Origin: Halobacteriovoraceae bacterium
GTDB taxonomy: Bacteria > Bdellovibrionota > Bacteriovoracia > Bacteriovoracales > Bacteriovoracaceae
Direction of reading: 5' to 3'
Assembly (NCBI GenBank): GCA_002712005.1
Contig: PASP01000009.1
Location: forward strand, 116,638-180,637
DNA: 64,000 nt
The notes under the pieces are model-generated. The model worked only from the letters and a program-made list of their open reading frames with translations. It was not told where the DNA came from and ran no database searches. Positions 51,080 to 58,917 of the stretch are shown piece after piece. Position 1 is the first letter of the stretch, and each line of letters starts with the position of its first letter. The translations under genes and the position numbers were made by a program.

Positions 51080-52705
51080 ATGAATATCTTATCAACTCAA
51101 ATTGAGTCCCAGTCAGAGGGCTTTAAGAAGAATAAAGAACATAATCTAAATCTTTTAAATGATCTCAAAGAGAGATTGGAAAGAGTAAAAAAAGCAGGTG
51201 GCGAAAAATCTGTTGAGCGTCACCGTAGTCGTGAAAAAATGCTACCTCGTGAACGTATTGAAATGATCCTTGACGAAGGAAGTCCTTTTCTCGAACTCAG
51301 TGCCCTAGCCGCTGATGATCTCTATGAAAAGGAAGGCCCTGTTCCCAGTGCGGGGATGGTGACCGGAATTGGACGAGTCCACGGAGTAGAATGTATGTTC
51401 GTGGCCAATGATGCTACCGTGAAAGGGGGAACCTATTTTCCCATGACGGTTAAGAAACATTTGAGAGCGCAAGAAATTGCTCGTGAAAATAGATTGCCTT
51501 GTATTTACCTTGTAGATAGTGGAGGGGCCTTTCTCCCACGCCAAGATGAAGTCTTTCCTGACCGTGATCACTTTGGACGCATCTTCTACAATCAGGCGCA
51601 AATGTCGGCCATGGGGATTCCTCAAATTGCAGTGGTCCTTGGTTCTTGTACGGCCGGTGGTGCTTACGTTCCTGCTATGGCCGATGAGTCGGTCATTGTT
51701 AAAGGGAATGGGACTATTTTCTTAGGAGGACCTCCTCTTGTGAAAGCAGCTACCGGAGAAGAGGTGACTGCAGAGGATCTAGGTGGGGCCAAGGTTCATA
51801 CCTCTGAATCAGGTGTGGCCGATCACTTCGCAGAAAATGAAGAAGAAGCCCTATTGATCACTCGTAATATTATTGAAAATTTAAATTATGGTTCTTCAGA
51901 AAAGGCCAATATCAAAGTTGGGCAAACTCGTGAGCCTCTCTATCCAATGGAAGAGGTTTATGGAATTTTACCTGAAGACACGACAAAGACACCCTTTGAT
52001 GTACGTGAAATTATCGCACGCTTAGTGGACGGTTCTGAGTTTCATGAATTCAAAGAGCGCTACGGAAATTCTCTCGTTTGTGGGTTTGCTAAAATTCATG
52101 GTTGTCCAGTAGGGATCGTGGCCAATAATGGAATTCTCTTTAGTGAGTCGGCCCAAAAAGGTGCTCACTTCATAGAGCTTTGTGGACAACGCTCTATCCC
52201 TCTCGTATTTCTTCAGAATATCACCGGATTTATGGTGGGAAGAAAGTATGAGTCAGAAGGGATTGCCAAGCATGGAGCTAAAATGGTGACGGCGGTTTCA
52301 ACCGTTAATGTTCCTAAATTCACCGTTCTTATTGGTGGCTCTTATGGAGCTGGAAATTATGGAATGTGCGGTAGAGCTTATTCTCCTCGTTTCCTCTTTA
52401 TGTGGCCTAACTCACGTATCTCAGTGATGGGAGGAGAGCAAGCTGCTGGTGTTCTGGCCACTGTAAAGCAAGATGGACTTGCTGCTCGTGGAAAAGAGGT
52501 CATGAGTGATAAAGAAGTAGAGGAGTTCAAAAAGCCTATTCTTGAAAAGTATGAAACGGAGGGCTCTTGTTATTACTCAAGCTCGCGCCTGTGGGATGAC
52601 GGAGTTATTGATCCTGCCCAGACACGAGATGTTCTTGGGCTTGCGCTTCATAGTTCTTTGAATGCGCCTCTAGAGGATCTGAAGTTTGGTGTCTTTAGGA
52701 TGTAA
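51080..52705 (+). CDS. mccB: Methylcrotonyl-CoA carboxylase, carboxyltransferase (beta) subunit
   Basis: This 541-residue carboxyltransferase transfers the carboxyl group from biotin to 3-methylcrotonyl-CoA in leucine breakdown. Hallmarks are [100 protein letters not shown] and the C-terminal [20 protein letters not shown]. The glycine-rich oxyanion sites of both crotonase-like halves are visible. It heads the operon liuB-liuC-BC-BCCP-HMG-CoA lyase. Start chosen at 51080 because GAGGG precedes and the family begins there; a longer ATG at 51014 is less likely. Confidence 0.95.
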   Translation: MNILSTQIESQSEGFKKNKEHNLNLLNDLKERLERVKKAGGEKSVERHRSREKMLPRERIEMILDEGSPFLELSALAADDLYEKEGPVPSAGMVTGIGRVHGVECMFVANDATVKGGTYFPMTVKKHLRAQEIARENRLPCIYLVDSGGAFLPRQDEVFPDRDHFGRIFYNQAQMSAMGIPQIAVVLGSCTAGGAYVPAMADESVIVKGNGTIFLGGPPLVKAATGEEVTAEDLGGAKVHTSESGVADHFAENEEEALLITRNIIENLNYGSSEKANIKVGQTREPLYPMEEVYGILPEDTTKTPFDVREIIARLVDGSEFHEFKERYGNSLVCGFAKIHGCPVGIVANNGILFSESAQKGAHFIELCGQRSIPLVFLQNITGFMVGRKYESEGIAKHGAKMVTAVSTVNVPKFTVLIGGSYGAGNYGMCGRAYSPRFLFMWPNSRISVMGGEQAAGVLATVKQDGLAARGKEVMSDKEVEEFKKPILEKYETEGSCYYSSSRLWDDGVIDPAQTRDVLGLALHSSLNAPLEDLKFGVFRM

Positions 52706-52772
52706 GAATATAAGAATGCAAGAATACCAGACTAAGAATAAGAAATCGTTAATTTAATCATGAGGAAAAGAA

Positions 52773-53585
52773 TTGGAAAATTTAAACACTCAAACACCTA
52801 TGTTCAAAGCTGAAAAGGATAACGAAAAAGGAATCATCCACGTTACTCTTAACCGTCCAGAGATTCACAATGCTTTTGGTGATGAACTGATCGCTAAAAT
52901 GACTGAATTCTTTAGAGGACTTGTTGAAGATAAGTCCATTAGGCTTCTTACCTTAACGGGAGAAGGAAAATCTTTCTGTGCAGGAGCGGATCTCAATTGG
53001 ATGAAGAGTATGAAAGACTACTCTGCAGAGGAAAATTATCAAGACTCTGTTGCTCTTTCTCAACTCTTTCAAAGTTTAAATGACCTACCCTTTCCCACTA
53101 TGGCCATCGTAAATGGGGCTTGCTTAGGGGGAGGTACTGGACTGATTAGTGCTTGTGATTTTGTTCTCTCTTCTGATCAAGCAAAGTTTGGTTTTACAGA
53201 GGTTTGCCTTGGGCTTGTTCCTGCTGTGATCTCGCCCTTTGTCATGAGTAAAATTGGCGAAGGTTATGCTCGAGCTTATTTTCTTAGTGGCGAACGCTTT
53301 GATGCTCATCAGGCCCAGAGAATGAATTTGGTTCAAAAGGTTGTGGCCCATGATGAATTAGAAGAGGCCATAGCTTTTCAAATAAAACGTTTCTTAGGTG
53401 CGGGACCAATGGCCGCACGTGAGGCCAAGGCCCTTATAAGTGGAGTTATGCAAAGAAAGGGCTCTGGTCCTGATGAAGTACGTGACTTTACCTGTAAGAC
53501 CATTTCTCGAGTTAGAATCGGTGATGAAGGGCAAGAGGGAATGGCCGCTCTTTTAGAAAAGAGAAAACCCAACTGGATTAATTAG
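52773..53585 (+). CDS. Enoyl-CoA hydratase, methylglutaconyl-CoA hydratase-like (LiuC)
   Basis: This 270-residue crotonase-family protein has TLTGEGKSFCAGADLNWMKS and MAIVNGACLGGGTGLISACD (oxyanion blocks), and FTEVCLGLVPAVISPFVMSK, in which the (E)xxLGLxPA context fits methylglutaconyl-CoA hydratase. It would hydrate 3-methylglutaconyl-CoA to HMG-CoA between the carboxylase and the lyase of the operon. A TTG start with GAGGAAAAG ahead is used; the next ATG is nine codons in. The C-terminal EGMAALLEKRKPNW is normal. Confidence 0.9.
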   Translation: MENLNTQTPMFKAEKDNEKGIIHVTLNRPEIHNAFGDELIAKMTEFFRGLVEDKSIRLLTLTGEGKSFCAGADLNWMKSMKDYSAEENYQDSVALSQLFQSLNDLPFPTMAIVNGACLGGGTGLISACDFVLSSDQAKFGFTEVCLGLVPAVISPFVMSKIGEGYARAYFLSGERFDAHQAQRMNLVQKVVAHDELEEAIAFQIKRFLGAGPMAAREAKALISGVMQRKGSGPDEVRDFTCKTISRVRIGDEGQEGMAALLEKRKPNWIN

Positions 53586-53612
53586 AACTCTCTAGCGTAG
53601 AGGAGAATAGTT

Positions 53613-55109
53613 TTGAAAAACTTTAATAGAATTTTAGTGGCCAACCGTGGGGAAATTGCCATTCGTGTAATGAAAACATGTCGCGAAATGGGAATTGAAT
53701 CGGTTTGCCTTTATACGGAAGAAGAAAGAGAGTTACCTCATTCGAGCTATGGTGATATTTCAGTAGCTCTAGGGGGTGGTCCCTTATCTGAAACTTATTT
53801 AAATATCGATAAGCTGGTCCAAATTTGTAAAGACTACAAAGTCGATGCCGTTCACCCTGGCTATGGTCTTCTCAGTGAAAGAGCAGCCTTTGCAAATGCA
53901 CTAGAAAAAGCTGGGATTACTCTAATTGGTCCACCTGCTGCCGCTATGGAAGCGATGGGGGATAAGAAGAGGTCTAAGCAAATTTGTGAAGAAGCAGGGA
54001 TTCCCCTGGTTCCAGGTTATCATGGAGAAAATCAAGAAGCAGACTTCTTATTCGAAAGGGCCAAGGAAATTGGTCTTCCTGTTCTTATCAAAGCTTCTGC
54101 CGGAGGTGGCGGAAAGGGAATGAGGATTGTAGAAAAAGAAGAGGACTTTCTTGATGCTCTTGGAGCTGCGAAAAGAGAAGCGATGAATGCTTTTGGAGAT
54201 GATATCGTTCTTCTTGAAAAGTTTATTGTTAATCCACGCCACATTGAAGTACAGGTCATGAGTGATGAGCACGGAAATCACTTTCACTTCTTCGAAAGAG
54301 AGTGCTCGATTCAAAGACGTTATCAAAAGATTGTTGAAGAAAGTCCTGCTCCTGGTATGGAGGACCAATTACGTCACGATATTTGTGCCGTTGCGACCAA
54401 GATTTCTGAATCCATAAATTACGTCGGTGCTGTTACCGTAGAATTTATTTTAGATGAAGATGGAAGCTTCTATTTCTTAGAAATGAACACTCGTCTTCAG
54501 GTTGAGCACCCGGTTACTGAAATGGTAACGGGAGCAGATCTTGTACGTCTTCAAATTGAAGTTGCCCAAGGTAAGAAGCTCTCTTTTAAGCAATCTGATA
54601 TTGAGCAAAGAGGACACTCCATTGAGGTTCGAATCTATGCTGAAGATCCAGATAACGATTTTATGCCTTCTATTGGTAAACTTCTCTTCGTAGGGGAGAG
54701 TCAACTCAACTCTGTGCGCTTGGATACAGGTTATAGAAACGGTAATGAGGTGACAGTAAGCTTTGATCCGATGTTGGCCAAACTTATCGTTCATGCGGAA
54801 AATCGTGATCATGCAATTGAGAAAATGCTTCAGGCCTTGAAAGATTATCCCTTTTTAGGACTTGTGACCAATCGTGACTATCTTTCTCGAATCTTAAAAT
54901 CAAAGCCTTATAAAGAAGGACCAACTTATACTCACTTTGTAAAAACTTATAAAGACATCCTAATGCCGACTGAAATCTCTGAAGAGATGAAGGCCATGGT
55001 CTTTGCCACCTATCAACTCTGTGATGGAAGAGGGGCTAAGACCCATACTTCGGCACCTGCCGCAATTGAAGGTCCATGGGAGAGTTTAAGCGGAATGAGA
55101 AACTCGTAG
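53613..55109 (+). CDS. mccA: Biotin carboxylase subunit of methylcrotonyl-CoA carboxylase, without BCCP
   Basis: This 498-residue biotin carboxylase is an ATP-grasp enzyme: NRILVANRGEIAIRVMKTCR, VDAVHPGYGLLSERAAFANA, glycine-rich loop KASAGGGGKGMRIVEKEED, EKFIVNPRHIEVQVMSDEHG, RECSIQRRYQKIVEESPAP and FLEMNTRLQVEHPVTEMVTG with the conserved Glu, Asn and Arg. It ends shortly after the carboxylase domain. The MCC alpha chains I know have the biotin carboxyl carrier fused at the C-terminus, but here the carrier is the next gene. TTG start with GAGGAG ahead. The product carboxylates biotin at the expense of ATP and bicarbonate. Confidence 0.93.
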   Translation: MKNFNRILVANRGEIAIRVMKTCREMGIESVCLYTEEERELPHSSYGDISVALGGGPLSETYLNIDKLVQICKDYKVDAVHPGYGLLSERAAFANALEKAGITLIGPPAAAMEAMGDKKRSKQICEEAGIPLVPGYHGENQEADFLFERAKEIGLPVLIKASAGGGGKGMRIVEKEEDFLDALGAAKREAMNAFGDDIVLLEKFIVNPRHIEVQVMSDEHGNHFHFFERECSIQRRYQKIVEESPAPGMEDQLRHDICAVATKISESINYVGAVTVEFILDEDGSFYFLEMNTRLQVEHPVTEMVTGADLVRLQIEVAQGKKLSFKQSDIEQRGHSIEVRIYAEDPDNDFMPSIGKLLFVGESQLNSVRLDTGYRNGNEVTVSFDPMLAKLIVHAENRDHAIEKMLQALKDYPFLGLVTNRDYLSRILKSKPYKEGPTYTHFVKTYKDILMPTEISEEMKAMVFATYQLCDGRGAKTHTSAPAAIEGPWESLSGMRNS

Positions 55110-55134
55110 CGATCATTAATTATTTGAGGAAATC

Positions 55135-55629
55135 ATGAAAAAGAAATTAATTCTTGCAGGAAATACAGAAGAATTTAACTTAGAAAGGATTGGCCCTGAC
55201 TCGGTTGAAATTCAATATCAAGATTCTAAAGTCTCCGCTCATAAAGTTATTAGCGGCGAAAGTACCCAATTTGATGTGATTAACATTAATGGGAGAAATC
55301 AACGAGTAAAGCGTGTTGGTGATTTTATTTCCATTGATGGGAAAAATTATAAAGTAGAAAACGCTATGGCCGCTCTCTCTAAGAAATCCGGTGCCGAGGG
55401 GAATATGACTTCACCGATGCCTGGTAAGATTCTTAAAGTGATGGTCTCAGCTGGTGAAAAGGTAACGTCAGGTCAGGGACTTCTTGTTATGGAAGCCATG
55501 AAAATGGAACATACGATTAAAGCCCCACAAGATGGCGTGGTAAGTGCTGTTCATTATAAAGAAGGAGATCTCGTTGATGGTGGAGTGGAGCTTCTTGAAA
55601 TGGAAGCCAATGAATCATCAGAAGATTAA
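55135..55629 (+). CDS. Biotin carboxyl carrier protein (stand-alone) of the same carboxylase
   Basis: This 164-residue protein has a C-terminal biotinyl domain: MTSPMPGKILKVMVSAGEKV and LLVMEAMKMEHTIKAPQDGV, with biotin-accepting Lys123 in EAMKM. The first 85 residues form a beta-rich domain (NLERIGPDSVEIQYQDSKVS, INGRNQRVKRVGDFISIDGK) that probably docks to the partner subunits, like the BT domain of fused MCC/PCC alpha chains. It is 25 bases downstream of the biotin carboxylase and 21 bases before HMG-CoA lyase. It shuttles carboxybiotin between the two active sites. Confidence 0.92.
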   Translation: MKKKLILAGNTEEFNLERIGPDSVEIQYQDSKVSAHKVISGESTQFDVININGRNQRVKRVGDFISIDGKNYKVENAMAALSKKSGAEGNMTSPMPGKILKVMVSAGEKVTSGQGLLVMEAMKMEHTIKAPQDGVVSAVHYKEGDLVDGGVELLEMEANESSED

Positions 55630-55650
55630 TCCTAAAACATAAAGGTAGAA

Positions 55651-56604
55651 ATGAACTTAGAACAATTTCCTAAAAAAGTTCGTATCGTCGAAGTTGGTGC
55701 TCGAGATGGTCTTCAAAATGAAAAGAGCGTTATCGATACGGCCGATAAAGTAGAATTCATTAAGAAACTAGCGGATGCTGGACATCAGTCTATTGAAGTG
55801 ACTAGCTTTGTAAGACCTGATCGTATTGCTCAGATGTCTGATGCAAAAGAGCTATTTCCTCTCGTTAAGAAAATCATCGATCCCGATAAAACTCAACTCA
55901 TCTGCTTAGTTCCCAATCTCAAAGGACTTGAGTTGGCCAGTGAGCTTGGAGTTAAAGATGTCGCCGTTTTTACAGCTACTAGTGACAGTTTTAATCTTAA
56001 AAATATAAATGCAACTGTTTCTCAAAGTTTTGATCGAATTGAACCTGTGATCGAAAAGGCCCTGGCCAGTGGAATGCGTGTCAGAGGATATGTTTCTACT
56101 GCATTTGGCTGTCCCTATGAAGGCGCCATGGATCCTAGAAAAGCGGGTCTTGTGGCCCAAAGACTAGATCAAATGGGATGTCATGAAATTTCAATTGGAG
56201 ATACAATTGGTACGGGGACACCTTATTCTGTTCACAAAGTCCTAGATGAAGTTCTAAAAAGTGTTTCTCAAGAAAAAGTGGCCTTACATTTTCATGATAC
56301 AAGAGGTATGGCCGTGGCCAATGTTATGGCCGGATTAGAAAGAGGTATCGCCCATTACGACTCTTCGGCCGGAGGCCTTGGAGGCTGTCCCTATGCTAAA
56401 GGGGCTACGGGAAATGTGGGAACGGAAGATCTCATATATCTCTTTCATACATTTGGAATCGACTGTGGAGTTGATTTAGACAAACAATGTGTGAGTTCTC
56501 TTTATATGCTTGAGAAGTTAGAGAAGTACACCACATCAAAATTTCTTCAGGCCTACTTAAATGGAAAAATGAAAATTTATATGCCTAGTCCCAAGGACTT
56601 TTAA
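55651..56604 (+). CDS. mvaB: Hydroxymethylglutaryl-CoA lyase
   Basis: This 317-residue TIM-barrel enzyme splits HMG-CoA into acetoacetate and acetyl-CoA, the last step of leucine degradation. It has VRIVEVGARDGLQNEKSVID (metal Asp in ARDG), SFVRPDRIAQMSDAKEL, VRGYVSTAFGCPYEGAMDP, ISIGDTIGTGTPYSVHKVLD, ALHFHDTRGMAVANVMAGLE with the HxH metal ligands, and the catalytic-Cys loop SAGGLGGCPYAKGATGNVGT. The length is normal. Acetoacetate can then be activated by the AACS gene at 63 kb. Confidence 0.96.
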   Translation: MNLEQFPKKVRIVEVGARDGLQNEKSVIDTADKVEFIKKLADAGHQSIEVTSFVRPDRIAQMSDAKELFPLVKKIIDPDKTQLICLVPNLKGLELASELGVKDVAVFTATSDSFNLKNINATVSQSFDRIEPVIEKALASGMRVRGYVSTAFGCPYEGAMDPRKAGLVAQRLDQMGCHEISIGDTIGTGTPYSVHKVLDEVLKSVSQEKVALHFHDTRGMAVANVMAGLERGIAHYDSSAGGLGGCPYAKGATGNVGTEDLIYLFHTFGIDCGVDLDKQCVSSLYMLEKLEKYTTSKFLQAYLNGKMKIYMPSPKDF

Positions 56605-56613
56605 GGAATAATT

Positions 56614-57144
56614 ATGAAAAAATTGATTCACTCTTGGTTTCTTCCTTTTATGCTCATTATCTCAAGCGTGGGAGCTGTAGATTATAAGCCTCTAGATATT
56701 GAAGATGGGCAATGGCAAATCGTTATGGATTTCAATAATTTTTTAACGACCAAGCAAAAGAAGCAAATGGAAGATGCTCTTAAACGCCTGGAAGAAATGA
56801 AGAAGAAAAATCCTGCAATGGCCGCACAGATGGAAGGAGTAACGAAGTCCCTTGGTTTGGAAGGGAATACCATCAAAAGAGAAGCCTGTTTTGAAAAAAA
56901 TGCTATGAAAGAAGAGATGGATAAAATGATGAGTGGACAAGTGTCTTCCGATAAGAAATGTGTGGGCAAGATCTTAAAGTCCACGGATAAAATGATTGAA
57001 GGTCAGTCCAAGTGTGGAGATAAAATTCACTACTATAAAATTACTGTGCAAAATAAGAAGAAGATGACGACGGAAATAACTTCTGCCGATGGTAAGAAAA
57101 TTATTGGTCGTATGAGTTTTGTTTCCTCTAATTGCAAGAAATAG
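56614..57144 (+). CDS. Exported DUF3617-like protein
   Basis: This 176-residue protein has a signal peptide (IHSWFLPFMLIISSVGA). The mature part starts PLDIEDGQWQIVMDF, as in DUF3617 proteins (the GxWxxxxxx opening), carries a Lys/Met/Gln-rich helix (KRLEEMKKKNPAMAAQMEGV) and four cysteines (EACFEKNA, KKCVGKIL, QSKCGDKIH, SSNCKK) in a pattern known from that family. Its function is unknown. It is nested in the leucine-degradation operon (9 bases after HMG-CoA lyase), though nothing links it to the pathway. Confidence 0.7.
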   Translation: MKKLIHSWFLPFMLIISSVGAVDYKPLDIEDGQWQIVMDFNNFLTTKQKKQMEDALKRLEEMKKKNPAMAAQMEGVTKSLGLEGNTIKREACFEKNAMKEEMDKMMSGQVSSDKKCVGKILKSTDKMIEGQSKCGDKIHYYKITVQNKKKMTTEITSADGKKIIGRMSFVSSNCKK

Positions 57145-57152
57145 GCGAGTCC

Positions 57153-57950
57153 ATGTCTGAGTCCATTATTCTCCAAGAAAAAGATCATATATTAACTCTT
57201 ACCCTCAATCGTCCTGAGGCTTCTAATGCCTTTGACCTTCCTATGATTGAGAAATTGGTAGAATCACTGGATCAAGCGGATCGCGACGATAACGTCAGAG
57301 TGGTTATTATCACTGGTGCTGGGAAACACTTCTGCGCTGGTGGTGATATCAAGGCCATGAAAGAAAAGAGAGAAATGTTCGCAGGCGAGTCGGATGAACT
57401 TCGTCGTCGTTACCAACATGGAATTCAAAGAATTCCTCTTATGATGGAAAAAATTCAAAAACCCATTATTGCCGCAGTTAATGGAGCGGCCATTGGGGCG
57501 GGCTGTGACTTTGCTGCTATGGCCGATATTCGTATTGGATGTGAATTCACAAAAATGGGAGAGACTTTCTCTAAACTTGCTCTCGTTCCTGGTGATGGAG
57601 GAACTTATTTTCTTCCGAGAGTTGTAGGTTATCCTAAGGCCATGGAAATGTTTCTTACGGGAAAGATATACGATAGCGAAGAATGTGAAAGAATGGGGCT
57701 GCTTAATATTGTTGTCACGGCCTCGAATCTTCAAGAAGAAGCTTTTCAGTGGGCCAAACAAATTGCGAGCAATTCACCCATGGCCCTACAAATGACAAAG
57801 AAGGCCTTGCGCATTTCTTACTTAAAAGATCTTCAAACTTCTTTGGATCTTCTTTCTGCTTACCAAGGAATTACGCAAAGAAGTTCTGATCACTTCGAAG
57901 CCCTAGATGCCTTCAATGAAAAGAGAAGTCCACGTTTCACTGGAAAATAA
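57153..57950 (+). CDS. Enoyl-CoA hydratase
   Basis: This crotonase-family hydratase of about 265 residues has VVIITGAGKHFCAGGDIKAM, AAVNGAAIGAGCDFAAMADI and FSKLALVPGDGGTYFLPRVV (PGDGG), and a standard C-terminal MTKKALRIS region with a closing EKRSPRFTGK. The VPGDGG block points to the broad enoyl-CoA hydratase group rather than LiuC, which has already been assigned at 52.8 kb. Last gene of the operon, 8 bases after the DUF3617 gene; the start at 57153 is preferred to an upstream TTG that overlaps it. It may act in branched-chain or fatty acid oxidation. Confidence 0.92.
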   Translation: MSESIILQEKDHILTLTLNRPEASNAFDLPMIEKLVESLDQADRDDNVRVVIITGAGKHFCAGGDIKAMKEKREMFAGESDELRRRYQHGIQRIPLMMEKIQKPIIAAVNGAAIGAGCDFAAMADIRIGCEFTKMGETFSKLALVPGDGGTYFLPRVVGYPKAMEMFLTGKIYDSEECERMGLLNIVVTASNLQEEAFQWAKQIASNSPMALQMTKKALRISYLKDLQTSLDLLSAYQGITQRSSDHFEALDAFNEKRSPRFTGK

Positions 57951-57984
57951 AAGATAGCTTCCTCTCTTTCAATTTGAAAAGAGT

Positions 57985-58014
57985 TTGACAATCCCTCCTG
58001 CGCTCTGAAACAAT
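57985..58014 (+). promoter_or_regulatory. Candidate sigma-70 promoter for the lipoprotein pair
   Basis: TTGACA (57985-57990) and AACAAT (58009-58014) are separated by 18 bases, about 46 bases before the TTG start. The -35 is perfect; the -10 matches four of six positions. Confidence 0.4.
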
Positions 58015-58060
58015 CTAATAAATCCAGGGACATAGGATAGTATCTACGGGAGTTAAGATT

Positions 58061-58435
58061 TTGGGAAAAGGATTTCCAAATGGAGTCATTGCCTTTTTCG
58101 TCATCGCCCTTCTTTCATTAGGGTTGAACTCTTGTACTCATATTACTTATCAATCTGATGGACTGATCCCCATATGGCTAACCACTCAGCCTGATCATCG
58201 ACATGATGTTGTTGTTGAAGGGGTTAAGGAATTCTACTTATGGGGACGAATTAATCCCGATAATTACGTCTATATTGATGAAGAATTCTACAATGAAGGT
58301 TACTTAAGTATCGGCTCACTCGAAGTACAGCAGTATCAAACCTTTGGTCAGTTTATGTCTGCTTTCTTTAGTCTCGGATTCTATATTCCCACCTCTTATC
58401 GCCTCATTGGTAAAGGAGCGAGAGAAGGTGAGTAA
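58061..58435 (+). CDS. Small lipoprotein, Bor-like
   Basis: This 124-residue protein has a lipoprotein signal (VIAFFVIALLSLGLNSC) and lipidated Cys25. The mature part, with HRHDVVVEGVKEFYLWGRIN, NPDNYVYIDEEFYNEGYLSI and FSLGFYIPTSYRLIGKG, resembles the layout of Bor-family lipoproteins (a D/E-F-xxxG strand, a middle Val/Tyr strand and a final G(I/F)Y(I/T)P turn). This is pattern-level evidence only. TTG start with GGAG about ten bases upstream. It overlaps the next lipoprotein gene by eight bases, so the two are co-translated. Confidence 0.6.
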   Translation: MGKGFPNGVIAFFVIALLSLGLNSCTHITYQSDGLIPIWLTTQPDHRHDVVVEGVKEFYLWGRINPDNYVYIDEEFYNEGYLSIGSLEVQQYQTFGQFMSAFFSLGFYIPTSYRLIGKGAREGE

Positions 58436-58805
58436 AAAGATCTTTATCATTTATATTCTTTTATTTCTTGGCCCTCTCTTTACCAGTTGTGCTGGGAATT
58501 TAAGTTTAAAGCTTGATGACTGCAATATTGCACAGACACAAATTGCACCGACTAACACTGTCTTTAATATTGATCGTAGTTTTACCACTAAGGTTTGGAG
58601 TTACGGTATCAGCTCTGACTCTAAGACTTCTCTTTCTTTAAAAGATATTCTTCGAGAGAAAGCTTTAAGTTGCGTCAATATTAAATATATCCGCTATACC
58701 ATCGGTCAGTCTTTTTGGGATCAACTCTTTAGTATTATTCCCTTCATTCAAAGATCGAGTATTAAAATCGAAGTTATGAAAACGGAAGATGCGGTAGGAT
58801 TTTAA
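58428..58805 (+). CDS. Small lipoprotein, partner of the upstream lipoprotein
   Basis: This 125-residue protein has a GTG start at 58428, signal peptide KIFIIYILLFLGPLFTSC and lipidated Cys21. The mature domain contains CNIAQTQIAPTNTVFNIDRS, a helix-like KDILREKALSCVNIKYIRY and a C-terminal hydrophobic QSFWDQLFSIIPFIQRSSI. It resembles the small lipoproteins that occur beside Bor-type proteins, but no family was firmly recognised. Tight overlap with the upstream gene and the shared strong terminator define a two-gene unit. Confidence 0.65.
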   Translation: MSKKIFIIYILLFLGPLFTSCAGNLSLKLDDCNIAQTQIAPTNTVFNIDRSFTTKVWSYGISSDSKTSLSLKDILREKALSCVNIKYIRYTIGQSFWDQLFSIIPFIQRSSIKIEVMKTEDAVGF

Positions 58806-58844
58806 TTTTAACTAAGTGTCAGGGAAGACCGTTGGCCCAAGGAT

Positions 58845-58897
58845 GGGGCATTTCACACTCAGAATGAGTGCCCCGGGGCCACGAAGGCCCCTTTTTT
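58845..58897 (+). terminator. Tandem hairpins ending in a strong intrinsic terminator
   Basis: GGGGCC (58875-58880), ACGAA loop, GGCCCC and T6 (58892-58897) form a canonical terminator. Directly upstream GGGGCA (58845-58850) can pair with TGCCCC (58869-58874), with an inner CACTCA/TGAGTG pair. The CCCC at 58871-58874 could pair with either neighbouring G-run, so alternative folds are possible. Confidence 0.88.
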
Positions 58898-58917
58898 ATT
58901 TGATTGTTTAGAGGGAA

